A DNA stretch of 64,000 nucleotides. It comes from Cystobasidiopsis lactophilus (Eukaryota > Basidiomycota > Agaricostilbomycetes > Agaricostilbales > Chionosphaeraceae). The translations under genes were made by a program, and so were the position numbers. Positions 22,301 through 33,432 of this stretch are shown in pieces. The stretch is taken from positions 2,863,883-2,927,882 of the forward strand of contig BCIO01000002.1 of assembly GCA_001599975.1 (NCBI GenBank), read 5' to 3'. Numbering within the stretch: position 1 is the first letter of the stretch; each line of letters opens with the position of its first letter. The notes under the pieces are model-generated. The model ran no database searches. It was not told the origin of the DNA and saw only the letters and a list, made by a program, of their open reading frames with translations.

Positions 22301-24258
22301 ATGTCAGAGACCGAGTCGCGCAAGAGGTCGCTAGAACCGGATGGCGAGTCCTCCAAACGCCAAAAGCTCGAGGACGAGGGTGGGTCGCCCTTTTTTATGC
22401 CGCTGCAGCCCGTCCGAGCGCTTCCTGAGCTCGCGCTGCCCCTCAACGCAGAGTCAGAAGAGGAGTCCGGCAACGAGTCGTCCAATGACGCCCGTCGGCA
22501 GCGAGCAGAGGAGGAACGGGAGGCGCGGATCAAGCAGCAGCAGCTCGAGGCCAAGCAGTACCTCGCCGCCCAAACCCACATGGTCGTCCTGCCCTCCTAC
22601 TCGGCCTGGTTCGACTTTGGCAAGATCAACGCCATCGAGCGCAAGTCCCTGCCCGAGTTCTTCAACGGCCGGAACCGCAGCAAGACGCCCAGCATTTACA
22701 AGGACTACCGCGATTTTATGATCAACACCTACCGCCTCAACCCGTCGGAATACCTCACGTTCACGGCCTGCAGGCGGAACCTAGCAGGTGACGTCTGCGC
22801 CATCCTCCGGGTGCACTCCTTCCTGGAGCAATGGGGCCTCATCAATTATCAGGTCCGTGTTTGCGCTTCCTATTGATGCCTGCGGTGTGGCACTTGCTCA
22901 CATTGCTTGCCAAGCGCCCACAGATTGATGCCGACACTCGTCCCGCGCCTTTGGGTCCAGCCTTCACCGGCCACTTCCGTGTCATGCTCGACACGCCGCG
23001 CGGCCTGCAACCATTGCACCCCGGCCGCAAGGCTTCCTCCAACTTCCCTTACGACGCGGCTTCCACCAAGACCGAGACCAAGGAAGGCTCGCCCATCGAG
23101 CTGCGCCGCAACATCTACCAGACGACCAGCAAGGGCGCAGATAAGAACCTGGATGCGTCCCAGGCTGCCGACAAGGCCAAAGCCGAAGGAGCCGCGGCCG
23201 GGGGCACTGACGAGCCAGTGCACTACTCGTGTGACGTCTGCAGCACGGACTGCACGCGGACCCGCTACCACTCCCTCAAGCTGCGCGAGTTCGACCTGTG
23301 CCCGCAATGCTACTCCGAGGGCCGCTTCCCCTCCAACCTCTTCACCGGCGACTTTGTGCGCATCGACCAGCTCCCTCATTTGGAAGATGGAGACCCGGAC
23401 AAGAAGGCGGAGTGGACGGACCAGGAGCGCTTGCTGCTCTTGGAGGGCCTGGAAATGTTCGACGACGACTGGGCCAAGATTGCCACCCACGTCGGTGGCC
23501 ACCGCTCGACCCAAGAGTGCATCGCCCACTTCCTGCAACTGCCCATCGAAGACTCGTTTCTCGCCGCCAACGACGCCGACTTGGGGCCACTGCAGTACGG
23601 CCGCATCCCGCTGTCCAAATCCGACAACCCGGTCATGTCAGTTGTCGCTTTTCTGGCCAGCTTGGTGGACCCCAAAGTCGCAGCCGACGCAGCGTCGGCT
23701 GCTGTCGATGCTTTGAAGGGCGGCAAGGCGAAGGCCAATGGCACCACCTCAGATGGCGGCGCTGCCGCTCCCAACGGAGTCGAGTCATCACAGTCACCCA
23801 TCCATCGGGCCGCAGCGGCTGCCATTGGCGCGGCTGCCGGCAAGGCCGAGGTGCTCGCCACCCAAGGCGATGCCAAGCTGCAGGCCTTGGTGCGCCAAGT
23901 GGTGGAACAGCAGGTGGAAAAGATGGAAGCCAAGATGGCTCAATTCGAAGAGCTGGAAGCGTCGCTGGAAGCCGAGAAGCGTTCGGTAGAGGCGTTGAAG
24001 GCGCAGCTGAACGAAGAGAGGCTCGCCGTGTCGAAGACCGTCGCCGGCCTCAATCAGCTCCACAACAACATCAAATCTCAACTGAACCCCGCTACGATGG
24101 CGCCCGCCACTCTTCAAGCCTTGGGCAATTCCATCCCCAGCGAAGTTGCCGGCGTTCTCGCCCAAAACGGCATGGTGCTCGGCCAACCTGCTCGACCTCA
24201 AGCAGTGGACCCGAGTCAAGGTCTCAACAATACACCTGGTCCTTACACCTCGGTGTGA
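22301..24258 (+). CDS. SWI3/RSC8-type chromatin-remodelling subunit
   Basis: A core scaffold of SWI/SNF- or RSC-type remodellers (SMARCC family), nuclear. Exons 22301-22852 and 22924-24258. Domains: SWIRM (about residues 95-190; [51 protein letters not shown]), a ZZ-type finger (CDVCSTDC, then [11 protein letters not shown]), a SANT domain ([41 protein letters not shown]) and a C-terminal coiled coil ([19 protein letters not shown]). The order SWIRM-ZZ-SANT-coil is that of Rsc8/Swi3/Ssr2. Choice between Swi3 and Rsc8 is not possible by eye. Confidence 0.9.
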
Positions 24259-24671
24259 AGGCCGATTGGACGGAGGCCGTGTACGATTTTTTCAAACGAG
24301 AGCAACGGGGAATTGGGTAGGGAACAAGAAGGCGCCCAGCCTCAAGTCTTGCTAATGCCACTAGAGTTTTGAAAAGGTTTCTTCCTCTATTTCACGCGTG
24401 CTCTAAGTGAAAGCCTGAACCACTCATGCGCCCGATTGCCTCCTGGTGGCAAAGTCGCGTCGAGGTTTCCTGGCCTCCTTGTGAACGTGATTAGCTCTCG
24501 CGCATTGGTAGCATGTGAAACAAAGAGTCAGGCAGGTGAAATATTGGCACCACAGCCGCGCCACACAGGGGTTTCGCGACCGCGCCGCTCACAACGGCTG
24601 CCAGCGTTTCTTTTCCTTGCTCGTCCGTTCGGCCTCTTTCTTCTTGTTCTCAAACGTCGGCTTGTTGCAAA
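24259..24671. promoter_or_regulatory. Spacer before the oxysterol-binding protein gene
   Basis: 413 bases between two plus-strand genes. No conserved open frame. Confidence 0.3.
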
Positions 24672-27440
24672 ATGCACGACACCAACACACCGCATCGCTT
24701 GTCCAGCGAGCAAACCGCCGTGATAGAGGGATGGGCACTCAAGAAGAAGAGACGAAAGGGCCAAGGCTATGCCCGCCGGTGGTTCTCTTTGAAGAACGAC
24801 GGCAGGCTTTCGTATTCTGTCAAACCTCAAGGCCACCCTAGGGAGAGCTGCGAGATCGCCAGTGCCGCCATTGGCTACCGCTCTGTCGCGAGGGAGCTGG
24901 TGATCGACACCGGTGTTAGCAGTAAGGCCTTCTTCGGGCTCGGATTGCAACAGTATCACTGAACTAGAGCTTGCAGTCTGGAACGTTCGGTACCTCACGA
25001 CCGAGGATTGGTCGAACTGGATGACAGCCTTGAAGGGATTTCGGGCATTGGTGGCCAAGGAGCTCCAACGGCAGTCGTTTCAAGCCTCGCTGCGATCAGT
25101 GCAGCTGGCCGAGGAGTTTAACCTGGAAGACTCCGAGGAGTCGGGGCCCGTCATGGCGCAAGTGGCCAAGGTAAGGCTCCCTGCTCCTCGCCCGTTGCTG
25201 CCGGGCTGAGCCGTTTTCTTCAGACGATTGCCAGCTTGAAGGACCTGCACGAAACAATGACAAAGGAAGTTGAAGGCCAACAGAAGGAAGTTGATGGCCA
25301 GCCCGCCGCCCATAGCGGCCAATCCAAGATCAAGACGATCTTCAAGCGTGGCGGAAAGGACAGCCCGTCGTCCGAATCGCCTCCTGTCGCCCCAAGCAAT
25401 ACAATTTCACTACCGACACAATACATCAATACGCTGGGAGACCTGCTTGCTACCCTCCAAGTCCAGCAAAAAGCTCTGTTCGACTTGATTGGGTCGTCAA
25501 TCGCCACCGATGCTTCGCCCACGGCGTCGCCAAGCGAGTCACCTCGCTCCTTTGCAAGACCCTTCGTGGGACTCACCACTGGCATTGGCGCTAGTCTTGC
25601 TAGGATCAGCTCGACGTGGAGCATTACTGATTCGGACGCGGGCAACTCCATCTATCATGAAGCGCTGGGTCCGTCGGACTACGACATCGACGACTTTCCC
25701 CAAGATGAATCCTCGCAAGATCTATCGTCTGTTGCTGAGTCCGAGTCCGAGAGCCCAAACGATACGAGCATGAGCTCGACGGCGGACTCGGTTTTCACCC
25801 TGGCCAAATCGGACTTCCAGTTTCAAAGGCGCACAGTGCTTCCTGCTGGGGTGTCTGGTGTTGAGACCGGCCTTGTGCAAATCTTGACTAGCAACATGAA
25901 GGATCTAAGCCGCATTACTTTTCCAATCTCATTGTGAGTTGCTTTGCACCGAGACAGTCCGCACACAAGTTGACTCGCTTGACGGGTAGCAATGAGCCTC
26001 TTTCGGCTCTCCAACGCTTTGCGGAAGACTTCGAGGCGACCAACTTGCTGCAGCAGGCGGCTAAAACCCAAGATCCTATCGAGCGAATCTGCCTGGTCGC
26101 CGCCTTCATCGTCAGCGGGTCGGCGTCACTACGAGACAGGAAGATCCGAAAGCCCTTCAACCCCATGCTCGGCGAGACCTTCGAGCTGCAGCGGTCCGAC
26201 CTCGACCTGTCCTTTGTCGCTGAGAAGGTCTCGCACAACCCGGTCGTCATGGCCGCCGATGCCTTCGGGAGCGGCTGGCACTATTCCGGCTATGTTGGTG
26301 CGAAGGAGAAATTCCATGGCCAAAGCATGTCCATTGCCAGCACCGGGTTACATACCTTGAAGTTCGACGATTTTGGTGAGCTTGTGACTCGTCGCAGTCT
26401 CCCCCAAACTAATCATTTGTCCCAGACGATGTGTACACTTGGACACGTCCTACCACGTGGATTCGAAACGTGGTTAGCATTACTGGGGGCCAGAAGTAAG
26501 TGCCGCTTTGTGACGACCGGCGCACGGAAATCTCATTGTTCTTCGTCTTGCAGATATCTGGAGGCATGGCTCCTTCCCTTTCCTCTCATCATGGAGCATC
26601 GCTGAATGTCTTCGGTTCACAGATTGTCGGAGATGTAGACATCAAATCCTCCACTGCCTCGGTCCACCTCGAGTACAAACCCGGTTCAGGCTGGGGAAGC
26701 GGCGCTTCTTCTCGCAACAAGCTTGCGGGCAAAGTCATGGACGCTTCTGGCAAGGAGGCCTGCACATTGATGGGGCGCTGGGATGACAGCTGTGAGCCAA
26801 TTTCAATCTCATTGTGCATCTGGCCACGGTGGTCTCACGTCGAATTTAGTGGCCCGGTCTGAAGGCAAAGGCCGGTACCGAATTCTCTGGCAGGCGTCTC
26901 CCCCCATCGGCGGTAGGTTTTTGGCCCAGTTGGGACAGCCAAGGTCACGCTCATTTTCTCTCAGACGTCTCCATCTACTACGGCTTTTCGCAGTTTGCCA
27001 TTCAACTGAATGAAATTACGCGTAAGTCTAATTCTCTATCTCTATCTCCTTCCTTAAGCGTGAGGTCTAATCAACGGATAATAATCTACAGCCGACCTCA
27101 AGGGCGTCCTCCCGCCGACCGATTCTCGGCTCCGGCCCGACCAGCGCGAATTCGAAGAGGGTCTCGTCGAGAGCGCCGAGGTGAAGAAAGCGGCTTTGGA
27201 GCAACGCCAGCGAGAGCGTCGGGCCCAGCTCGAGGGCGATGGCTTGGTGCCTCGGTGGTTCGGCCTAGATGAGCAAGGTCACTGGCGATACAAAGTGCGC
27301 TCCCTTAACACAACTCACCTAGCCAACGCTAAATCACACTTCTACAGGGTGGCTACTGGGAGACGCGCGAGAAGAGCGCCTGGCAAGATGCTTTGAACAT
27401 TTTCGAGCTTCCGTCCATCGAGAATAACGTGGAGGCATAG
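24672..27440 (+). CDS. Oxysterol-binding protein homologue with PH domain (Osh family)
   Basis: A lipid-transfer protein of membrane contact sites, exchanging sterol or PI4P (family knowledge). About ten exons. An N-terminal PH domain (VIEGWALKKKRRKGQGYARR, then VWNVRYLTTEDWSNWM) is rebuilt across intron 1. A Ser-rich linker follows, then the ORD: NEPLSALQRFAEDFE, KPFNPMLGETFEL, VAEKVSHNPVVMAADA, GRWDDS, then LPPTDSRLRPDQREFEEGL and GDGLVPRWF. The usual EQVSHHPP fingerprint is altered to EKVSHNPV. Around 26470-26610 two splice solutions exist. A canonical phase-0 donor GTG|gttagc with acceptor cttgcag at 26553 gives NV joined to ISGGMAP and keeps frame; the stronger-looking gtaagt donor further on leads to a stop. 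Confidence 0.85.
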
Positions 27441-27515
27441 TTGGGCATAGAAGGGGCCCGGCGGGTGTGCTGGGCCTCGGTCGCGCGAGATTATTGAAAG
27501 CAATGTAACATGGTG

Positions 27516-29123
27516 TTAACGTTCGAAACTGTTGCTTCTCGGTGGGCCAGCAGGCGGTCGGTTGCCTGTTGAGTACTCGCGCGACAGGAACTCTCTTGAC
27601 AGCTCTTGGCGGACGACAGAGAGGCGGCGCTGGGAGATGTGGTCGGAAACGCGGCGGGTGACGCGGGGCGCAAAGAGCTTGAGGCGGTCCAAGGCAGCGG
27701 CCCGGTCTTGGCTTGAATCCAAGCTTTGCCTTGTGCTGCGGACTTCGACCGGCTCAGGCAGTGAGGGAGGCCGGGAGAGCTCCAGGCTCTTCCGATTGCT
27801 GCGGTTGGCCTCCAAGCTGGGCCGAGCAGGGCGGGCAATTTCCAAGCTCGACCTCGAAGCCGTGCGCGGCATCTCCAAGCTGGTTCGCGATGACCCTCGG
27901 GGTAGGTCGAAGCTGGAAGACCGGGGAGACTTCGGTCGGTCGGAGTAGTCGAGGCTCTGCCGGGCTGACGCGGTGGCGGTCTGCAGCTGCAAGCTCTGCC
28001 GAGGCCTCTCGTCGTCTTTCCCCCCCAGAACAAATTAGCCTTCATCCAAGGTCAGAGGGCGTCATAGCTCACTCGTGATGATATTTCCGCCTTGCAAGGC
28101 TTTCCACCGCTCGATTTGCTCCTCCCGGACGTGCTCTCTGCAGCTGTCTTCGGAACCAAGGGCCAGCGACGCAACGATTGGCTGTTCGTCCTCATATCAA
28201 AACTTCCCGGCTCAATCTTCCAAAGATGATAGATACTTACATTCTGCACCAGGGCATAAGTGAAAGCGTAGACGAGCTTGATGATGGGCGGGATCCAAGT
28301 GTGGGTCATGTTGATGCCGCCGTACAACGGGGCGATGATAGCAATGGTGATGGGCCACCAGACCAAGAAGAACAGGGCCGACATGACGGTTCCCTTCCAG
28401 ACGCCCAACAGCCAGCGCTGCATCAACTTTTGGCGCCCAACCGAGAAATCCAGCAAGTCCTGCGCGTCGCTGCCCGAGAAGAAGTGCAAGCCTCGAGTCA
28501 GACCGTGGGTGTTGTGGAAGGTGCGGGCCAAGCGACCAAAGAAAGTCCGGGCGTTCTCCACTTTGACTTCAGGGACTTTGCCGACTTCGGTCGAAGGCCA
28601 AGGGTGCGCGAAGGGGTCGATTCGGTGGAGCCGCAGGTCATTGTGCACCAAAGCGGACACGAGTACGAAGGTAAGGGTGCCTTGAATGAAAATGGTGACC
28701 TGTTTGTGTCCTCTTCAATGAGCTCCCAGAAGCAAGCTTGCAGACGCCATCTAAGAAGGACCGACCGCGCAATCGCCAGCTACAGTGTTGTGGGCGAGTG
28801 GCCACATCAACACTTCCTTGTCCGTCGTCCTGTACATCGCGCAAGCTATGCCAAAGTTCGCCAGGCCAGCTGCGAGCGACCCAATGAGCTTGGCCTCCGA
28901 AGGGGGCTTCAAAAGTAAATATGCGCCTACAAATCGTCGCGGCGCCCAGGCACTGGGTGAAGCCGAGGTAGAATATTTGCTTGAACGTCAAGTGATCCGG
29001 CAGGCCAAGTGGGTTGAAGGGTAAAATGCTAGGGCGCCGTGGAACGCCCGGCCATCCTTCGGACTCGAAGTCGTAGGCCGCTCCTGGGCCGCCCTTCTCT
29101 GGGTCGCCTTCTAGCTTGCCCAT
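27516..29123 (-). CDS. Multi-pass membrane protein with Ser/Arg repeat tail, unrecognised
   Basis: I do not recognise the family. Five exons from MGKLEGDPEKGG at 29123. Hydrophobic segments include IFYLGFTQCLGAATI joined across intron 1 to SGLANFGIACAMY, VTIFIQGTLTFVLVSAL, WLLGVWKGTVMSALFFLVWW and PITIAIIAPLYGG; four or five membrane spans are likely. Intron 1 is read as 61 bases ending cgctcgcag, because shorter options break frame. After NIIT the last intron leads into a tail of about 160 residues with repeated units (SRTSLEMPR, SRSSLEIAR, RPSLEANR, NRKSLELSR), a possible phosphorylated low-complexity region. It sits between the oxysterol-binding protein and AAR2 genes. Confidence 0.6.
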
Positions 29124-29262
29124 CTTCCGTTTACACCAATCAAGAGGCGCGTCGGAATGCAATGTCCGGGCAGAGAAATCCAATGGCCGGCGGAGGAGAG
29201 CGAAGAGTTCAACTTCATGGGCAAAAGATCTTCTGGTGATCGCGAAAGCAGTAATGGGCCTT

Positions 29263-30697
29263 TCAATCATCCAAGTCGACGACTACGGGCGCGTCTTCTC
29301 CTTCTTCTGCGTACAAGTCATCGTCGGCGCTCGATTTGAGCAGGTCGTAGTGCACCTTCCGCCCGCGGTCTCGATCCAGCTCGCCCACTGGCTTTACACT
29401 CCACCCAAACTTGCGCTGGACCAGGCCAATGAACGGCTTCCAAACGCCCGACGCAAACGCCTCCCACTCGGCCTTGGCGTTGGGCGAGTCAGACCGCTCG
29501 AAGGACTCACGGCCAGCCAGAGCGAGGTTGGCCTGCAGTTTTGAGAGCTCGCCAAAAAAGAACTGGTCGAGCTCCGGTAAGTCCAAAGTGAAGAACTCGT
29601 CTCTGAGGTGGTCGAACTGAGGCTGCAAGACTTTGGAGATTAGCGTGGTGGCGAAGTTGAGAGGTTGGAAAGTGGCGGTGGCGGGCTGCTGGAAAATGGA
29701 GGCCGACTGGCAGACCAGAGAAAGGATGCGCTTGTAGGCTTCGAGGGCGGAGAAGTTGTGGATTAGAGTGAAGCAGATGAAAGCCACTTGGAGTTCGGCG
29801 AAGAGCTGCTTGGGGTCTGCCAAAGCCATCTTGAAGCTTCAGTCTCTGCGTACTGGTGGGAGAGAGAGGCAACTGACCCTTTTCGAGCTGGGTCTCAACA
29901 ACAGACTCCAAAAGCCAGCTCTTGTCCCTGGCGTGCCTCGTCAGCTCCTCCCCGACGGCGTTGGCGGGCCAGCTCCTCTTGAGGTCAAACTTGACAAACT
30001 CCAACAGCTCTTCCGGCTGCTTGTCCGTGCGGCACTCTTGCGAGTCCATCTCCACGTCCCTCTTCTTTCCCCATTGCATGACGCCCGCGCTGAGCGGCGC
30101 ATCGATGCCAATCTGGTCCGCCGACGAGGACGTCAACGAATCCACCAGGGCGTCCCCCTCCTCGTCCAAGCCAATCACCCTCGCCAGGCACTTTTGGTCA
30201 ATGAAAGAAGTCAAGCCTTGCCATTCGAGGTGCTTTTCATAAGGGTAAGGCGCCAGCTCGGCGTCGATCGACTTGAGGTAGTCCGCGCTGACGGCGGCGG
30301 TTTCTGAGCTGGAGCCTTTGTCTGTAGCAGTGGCTTTCCGCCTTCGTTTCGAAGACCGCTCTTCGGACGATTCTGAGTCGGGCGGAGAAGTCGAGGTCGC
30401 CGCCACCAAGCGCTCCTGCGTTGCGTCCCATTTCCGAACCCTCGTCGTCTTGGGTTCCACGAAGCAGAACTGGCCATGCCGGGCGCTGGTTACGCCTCCA
30501 CCTCCGCTCTCTGGGTTCGCAAACGTAAACAGGTGCAGGCCGGGCGGGATGAGCTTGAGGCCGGAAAACTTGAGCACCGCCCAGAGGCTCTGGTCCACCC
30601 CAAACTGGCAGCCCTCGCCGAGGCCTTCGACGAGCAGGAAGGAGCTCATGCTATAAAGCTGCTCCAGCTCGGCTTGAGACAGGTTGGCAAGCGTCAT
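29263..30697 (-). CDS. AAR2: AAR2 splicing-factor homologue
   Basis: AAR2 chaperones U5 snRNP assembly by holding Prp8 before Brr2 joins (family knowledge). Two exons. Exon 1 from MTLANLSQAELEQLY at 30697 contains FLLVEGLGEGCQFGVDQSLW, KLIPPGLHLFTF, APYPYEKHLEWQGLTSFI. A 61-base intron (AAG G|gtcagt to ttggcag|AC) joins DPKQLFAELQVAFICF, aligning with the human QDVLGELQFAFVCF. It ends VVVDLDD. The frame is open further upstream to 30832, but that would overlap the first exon of the divergent SERF gene; the two ATGs are only 113 bases apart. Confidence 0.85.
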
Positions 30698-30810
30698 CTC
30701 TTTGGCGACTCCGCTCCAAGCGTCGCCTTCCGCTCTTGGAGCCGGTTCACCATCTCTTCGACCTTTGCAAATCTTGGGTTTGGGTCGTTTGGGACGCACA
30801 GGCGGAAGGC
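30698..30810. promoter_or_regulatory. Short bidirectional promoter AAR2 / SERF
   Basis: 113 bases separate the two divergent start codons, so promoter and both 5' leaders must fit here. This is inference from the two gene models; no core element stands out. Confidence 0.5.
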
Positions 30811-31361
30811 ATGACTCGTACGCTCCTTCCACTATCCGTATAGCTCAGGCAGCAAGAGCTGAGTCGGCACGGGAATGCGCAGGTGGAAATCAACGTGGTG
30901 AGCGCTCGGCCTCCCTGTCAGACATCTAGCAAAGCCGCTGATGTCTTGGGCGACTTGGATGTTCACAGATTTGGCCAGAGCCAAGGTCAGCCACTGCGCT
31001 TGATGCTGGAGGCGACAGAGGGCCCAAGAACTGAATGAGATGGTGCTCGAAATTTGCAACAGGCTCAAAAGAAGCTCGCCGACGCCAAGGTATGCACCCT
31101 CCATCTGCTAGCTCGCTATTTGTGCTTAAAGAGCGCGTGCGAAATACAGGGCGGCCATGGCAAATCTGGCTCGGAAATGGCCAAGGAGAAGCTCTCGACT
31201 GCAGAGATCATGAGGCAGAAGTCAGCCCCTCTTCTTTTCCCTCTCGGTCCCTCCCAAATTGGTCCTGACCGATCGGGTGGTTTGACAGACAAGCTGCGGC
31301 GGACGCTAAGAAGGCTGCTGAAGCTGCTGGTGGTTCGGCCGCGAAAAGTAGCGTCAAGTGA
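30811..31361 (+). CDS. SERF/4F5 small protein built from five exons
   Basis: SERF proteins are short, highly charged modifiers of protein aggregation that also bind RNA (family knowledge). Exons 30811-30817 (7 bases: M, T and the first base of R), 30883-30897 (15 bases, GNQR core), 31040-31089, 31150-31220 and 31289-31361 sum to 216 bases, or 71 residues. The product starts MTRGNQRDGARNLQQAQKK, the family signature, and has SEMAKEKLSTAEIMRQKQ in the middle, then an Ala/Lys tail. All four introns are GT-AG with matching phases. No single frame shows the signature; it appears only on splicing, which makes chance unlikely. The first two exons are too short for ordinary gene finders. Confidence 0.85.
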
Positions 31362-31697
31362 TAACACCACCCACCGCCGTCGGCATTCGTCGGCGTGGGG
31401 GGACTCTCAACATGCTTGGCCTGCTTGCTCTCTGGCACTTGGTGCAGGAGTAGCGGGCAAGTTGTATGCTGCTTTAGGGGGAAAGGGGATCTTTGTGTAA
31501 TTGTTTGGCGGTGGCGCTCTCCTTGCATGGCTTCTTTTTCGCTCTGGCTTTCCCAAATAGACCATTCATAATTCTGATTTCTTCACGATCTACACGTTCA
31601 CGAGACCGGCGAGTGGCGATAAACCAATAGCCAGCAGCCGACTGGTTCGTTCCGCTACCCGCGCTTCCCAAACTCTCTCTCCTCGAGCACCAACAAT
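31362..31697. promoter_or_regulatory. Spacer between SERF and HEM3
   Basis: 336 bases between two plus-strand genes; SERF 3' flank and HEM3 promoter. No gene seen. Confidence 0.3.
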
Positions 31698-33284
31698 ATG
31701 AACGGACACTCCGACCCTCGCCCGGCTCCCTTGCTGCCTTCCGCCTCTGCGTTGGACATCAAATCCGACCTGGCGTTGCTCCAAGAATCCCGTGCGTTGT
31801 CCAAATTGGTGGCCGCTCAAAATTTAAACTGGAGCTCGTGGACGCAGATGCAAAGTCGCCTTCTTCAATAGTCATCGGCACGCGGGCTTCTGCTTTGGCT
31901 CTGGCTCAAGCCTACCTCGTCCAAGCTGCCCTGGCGTCTGTGGCCGAAGATGAAGAGGGCTTGGAGTTCTCCGTGGCTCCCATGTCCACTTCCGGCGACA
32001 AGAACCAATCCACGGCCTTATACTTGATCGGCGGTAAAGCGTTATGGACTAAAGAACTCGAAGTGGCGCTGTTACAAGGCGCGGTGGACCTGATTGTTCA
32101 TTCGCTGAAAGATGTGCCAACTACTTTACCGGACGGGTGTGTGTTGGGGGCGATAGTGGAGCGGGAAGATCCCAGGGACGCGCTGGTCGTTAAGAAAGGG
32201 TTGGAGTGGAAGAGGTTGGAGGATCTACCGGATGGCTCAGTCGTCGGCACTTCGAGCGTGCGCAGGGTCGCCCAGTTACGGCGAGCCTACCCCAAGTTGC
32301 TGTTTGCCGATGTGGTTCGTTCCCTTCCCTTTACACACTTTCAGCTTTCGAGGTGTTAATTGGTGGCGAGAGCAGAGGGGGAACATCAACACCCGGCTCT
32401 CCAAGCTCGACGCCCCCGACTCTCCCTTTTCCGCTTTGGTTCTCGCCGCCGCCGGCTTGAAACGGCTCGATTTCACGCACCGCATCTCCTCCTACTTTTC
32501 ACCTCCAGAGCTCTACTACGCCGTCGGCCAAGGTGCTCTGGGCATAGAAATACGCTCCGAGGACCCCCACCTCCAAAGCCTGGTGGATCGCTTAGATCAC
32601 TGGCAGACGAGCTGGAAGTGCAAAGCGGAGAGGGAGATGCTGAGGTGTCTCGAGGGAGGGTGCTCCGTGCCGGTGGGAGTGTCGACTTCCCTCGATGACA
32701 TCCCGCAAGACGGGACCAAGGGTGGGACGTTGACGATTTCGGCTATTATTGCTTCTTTATCGGGCGAGAAGTGGATCGAGGGTAGGGTGCAGAGGAAGGT
32801 CAGCAGCGCGGAGGAGTGCGTGGCCGTAGGGGCGGACATGGCCGAGGACTTGATCGCCAAAGGTGGCAGGGACATTCTGGCCGAGCTGTGCGTTTTCTTG
32901 ACTCTCGCTTTCGAACTTGTTTTTGGGCTAGTGTTAACTGAGATGATGCATAGGGGAAGGAAAGTGGAGGACGACGCTTTCAAAGAGAGGCACGAATCCG
33001 CAGTGTTTGTCCCTAACCCCTTCCGAGTGCCAAGAGCACATTCACTCATTCAAATTTCGTGGTCGAACAGAAAACGAGCAATGGAGCGAGCCCAGCGGCA
33101 CGAGCTAGCGGTGGACGAGAACCCGCATTGCGGGCACGACCTGGCCGCTGCGTTGGCCACCTCGCCGCGCATGAAGACCGTCTACCTCCCCTCCGACCTC
33201 TCCCCTCCTTCTGCTCGCCAACAGCTGCCGCCTGCGCACCCGCCGACCAATGGAGTCAATGGCCAGTGTCCAGTGCCTCACTGA
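31698..33284 (+). CDS. HEM3: Porphobilinogen deaminase (hydroxymethylbilane synthase)
   Basis: It polymerises four porphobilinogens to hydroxymethylbilane in heme synthesis, in the cytosol. Five exons. The start [12 protein letters not shown] at 31698 is joined by intron 1 to [19 protein letters not shown]. Core motifs: [50 protein letters not shown], then [12 protein letters not shown] after intron 2, [13 protein letters not shown], and EGGCSVPVG, whose Cys carries the dipyrromethane cofactor. The C-terminus has an extra Pro-rich end (NGQCPVPH). The last intron (GT|gtttgt, 66 bases) has no stop and a length divisible by three, so it could be mistaken for coding sequence. Confidence 0.92.
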
Positions 33285-33432
33285 AAGCCGCGCGCTCTCG
33301 TGTTCGTAGATTTTTAGATATCAACGCTACATTCCTTGAACCTATTTGATATACCACCTCCCTCCTCCTTGGATGCATGTCGAACTGGGCGGGGGCACAA
33401 AAGTGCGGCTTGAGACTCAGCGGCCACTCGGG

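Noticed and set aside
26553-26605. Suspected frameshift in the oxysterol-binding protein gene
   Set aside because: A canonical phase-0 donor (GTG|gttagc) resolves the frame without assuming an error; kept as a splice question instead.
28920-29010. Apparent 24-36 base intron in the unrecognised membrane protein
   Set aside because: Phases do not match for the short options; a 61-base intron ending cgctcgcag fits and gives a continuous membrane segment.
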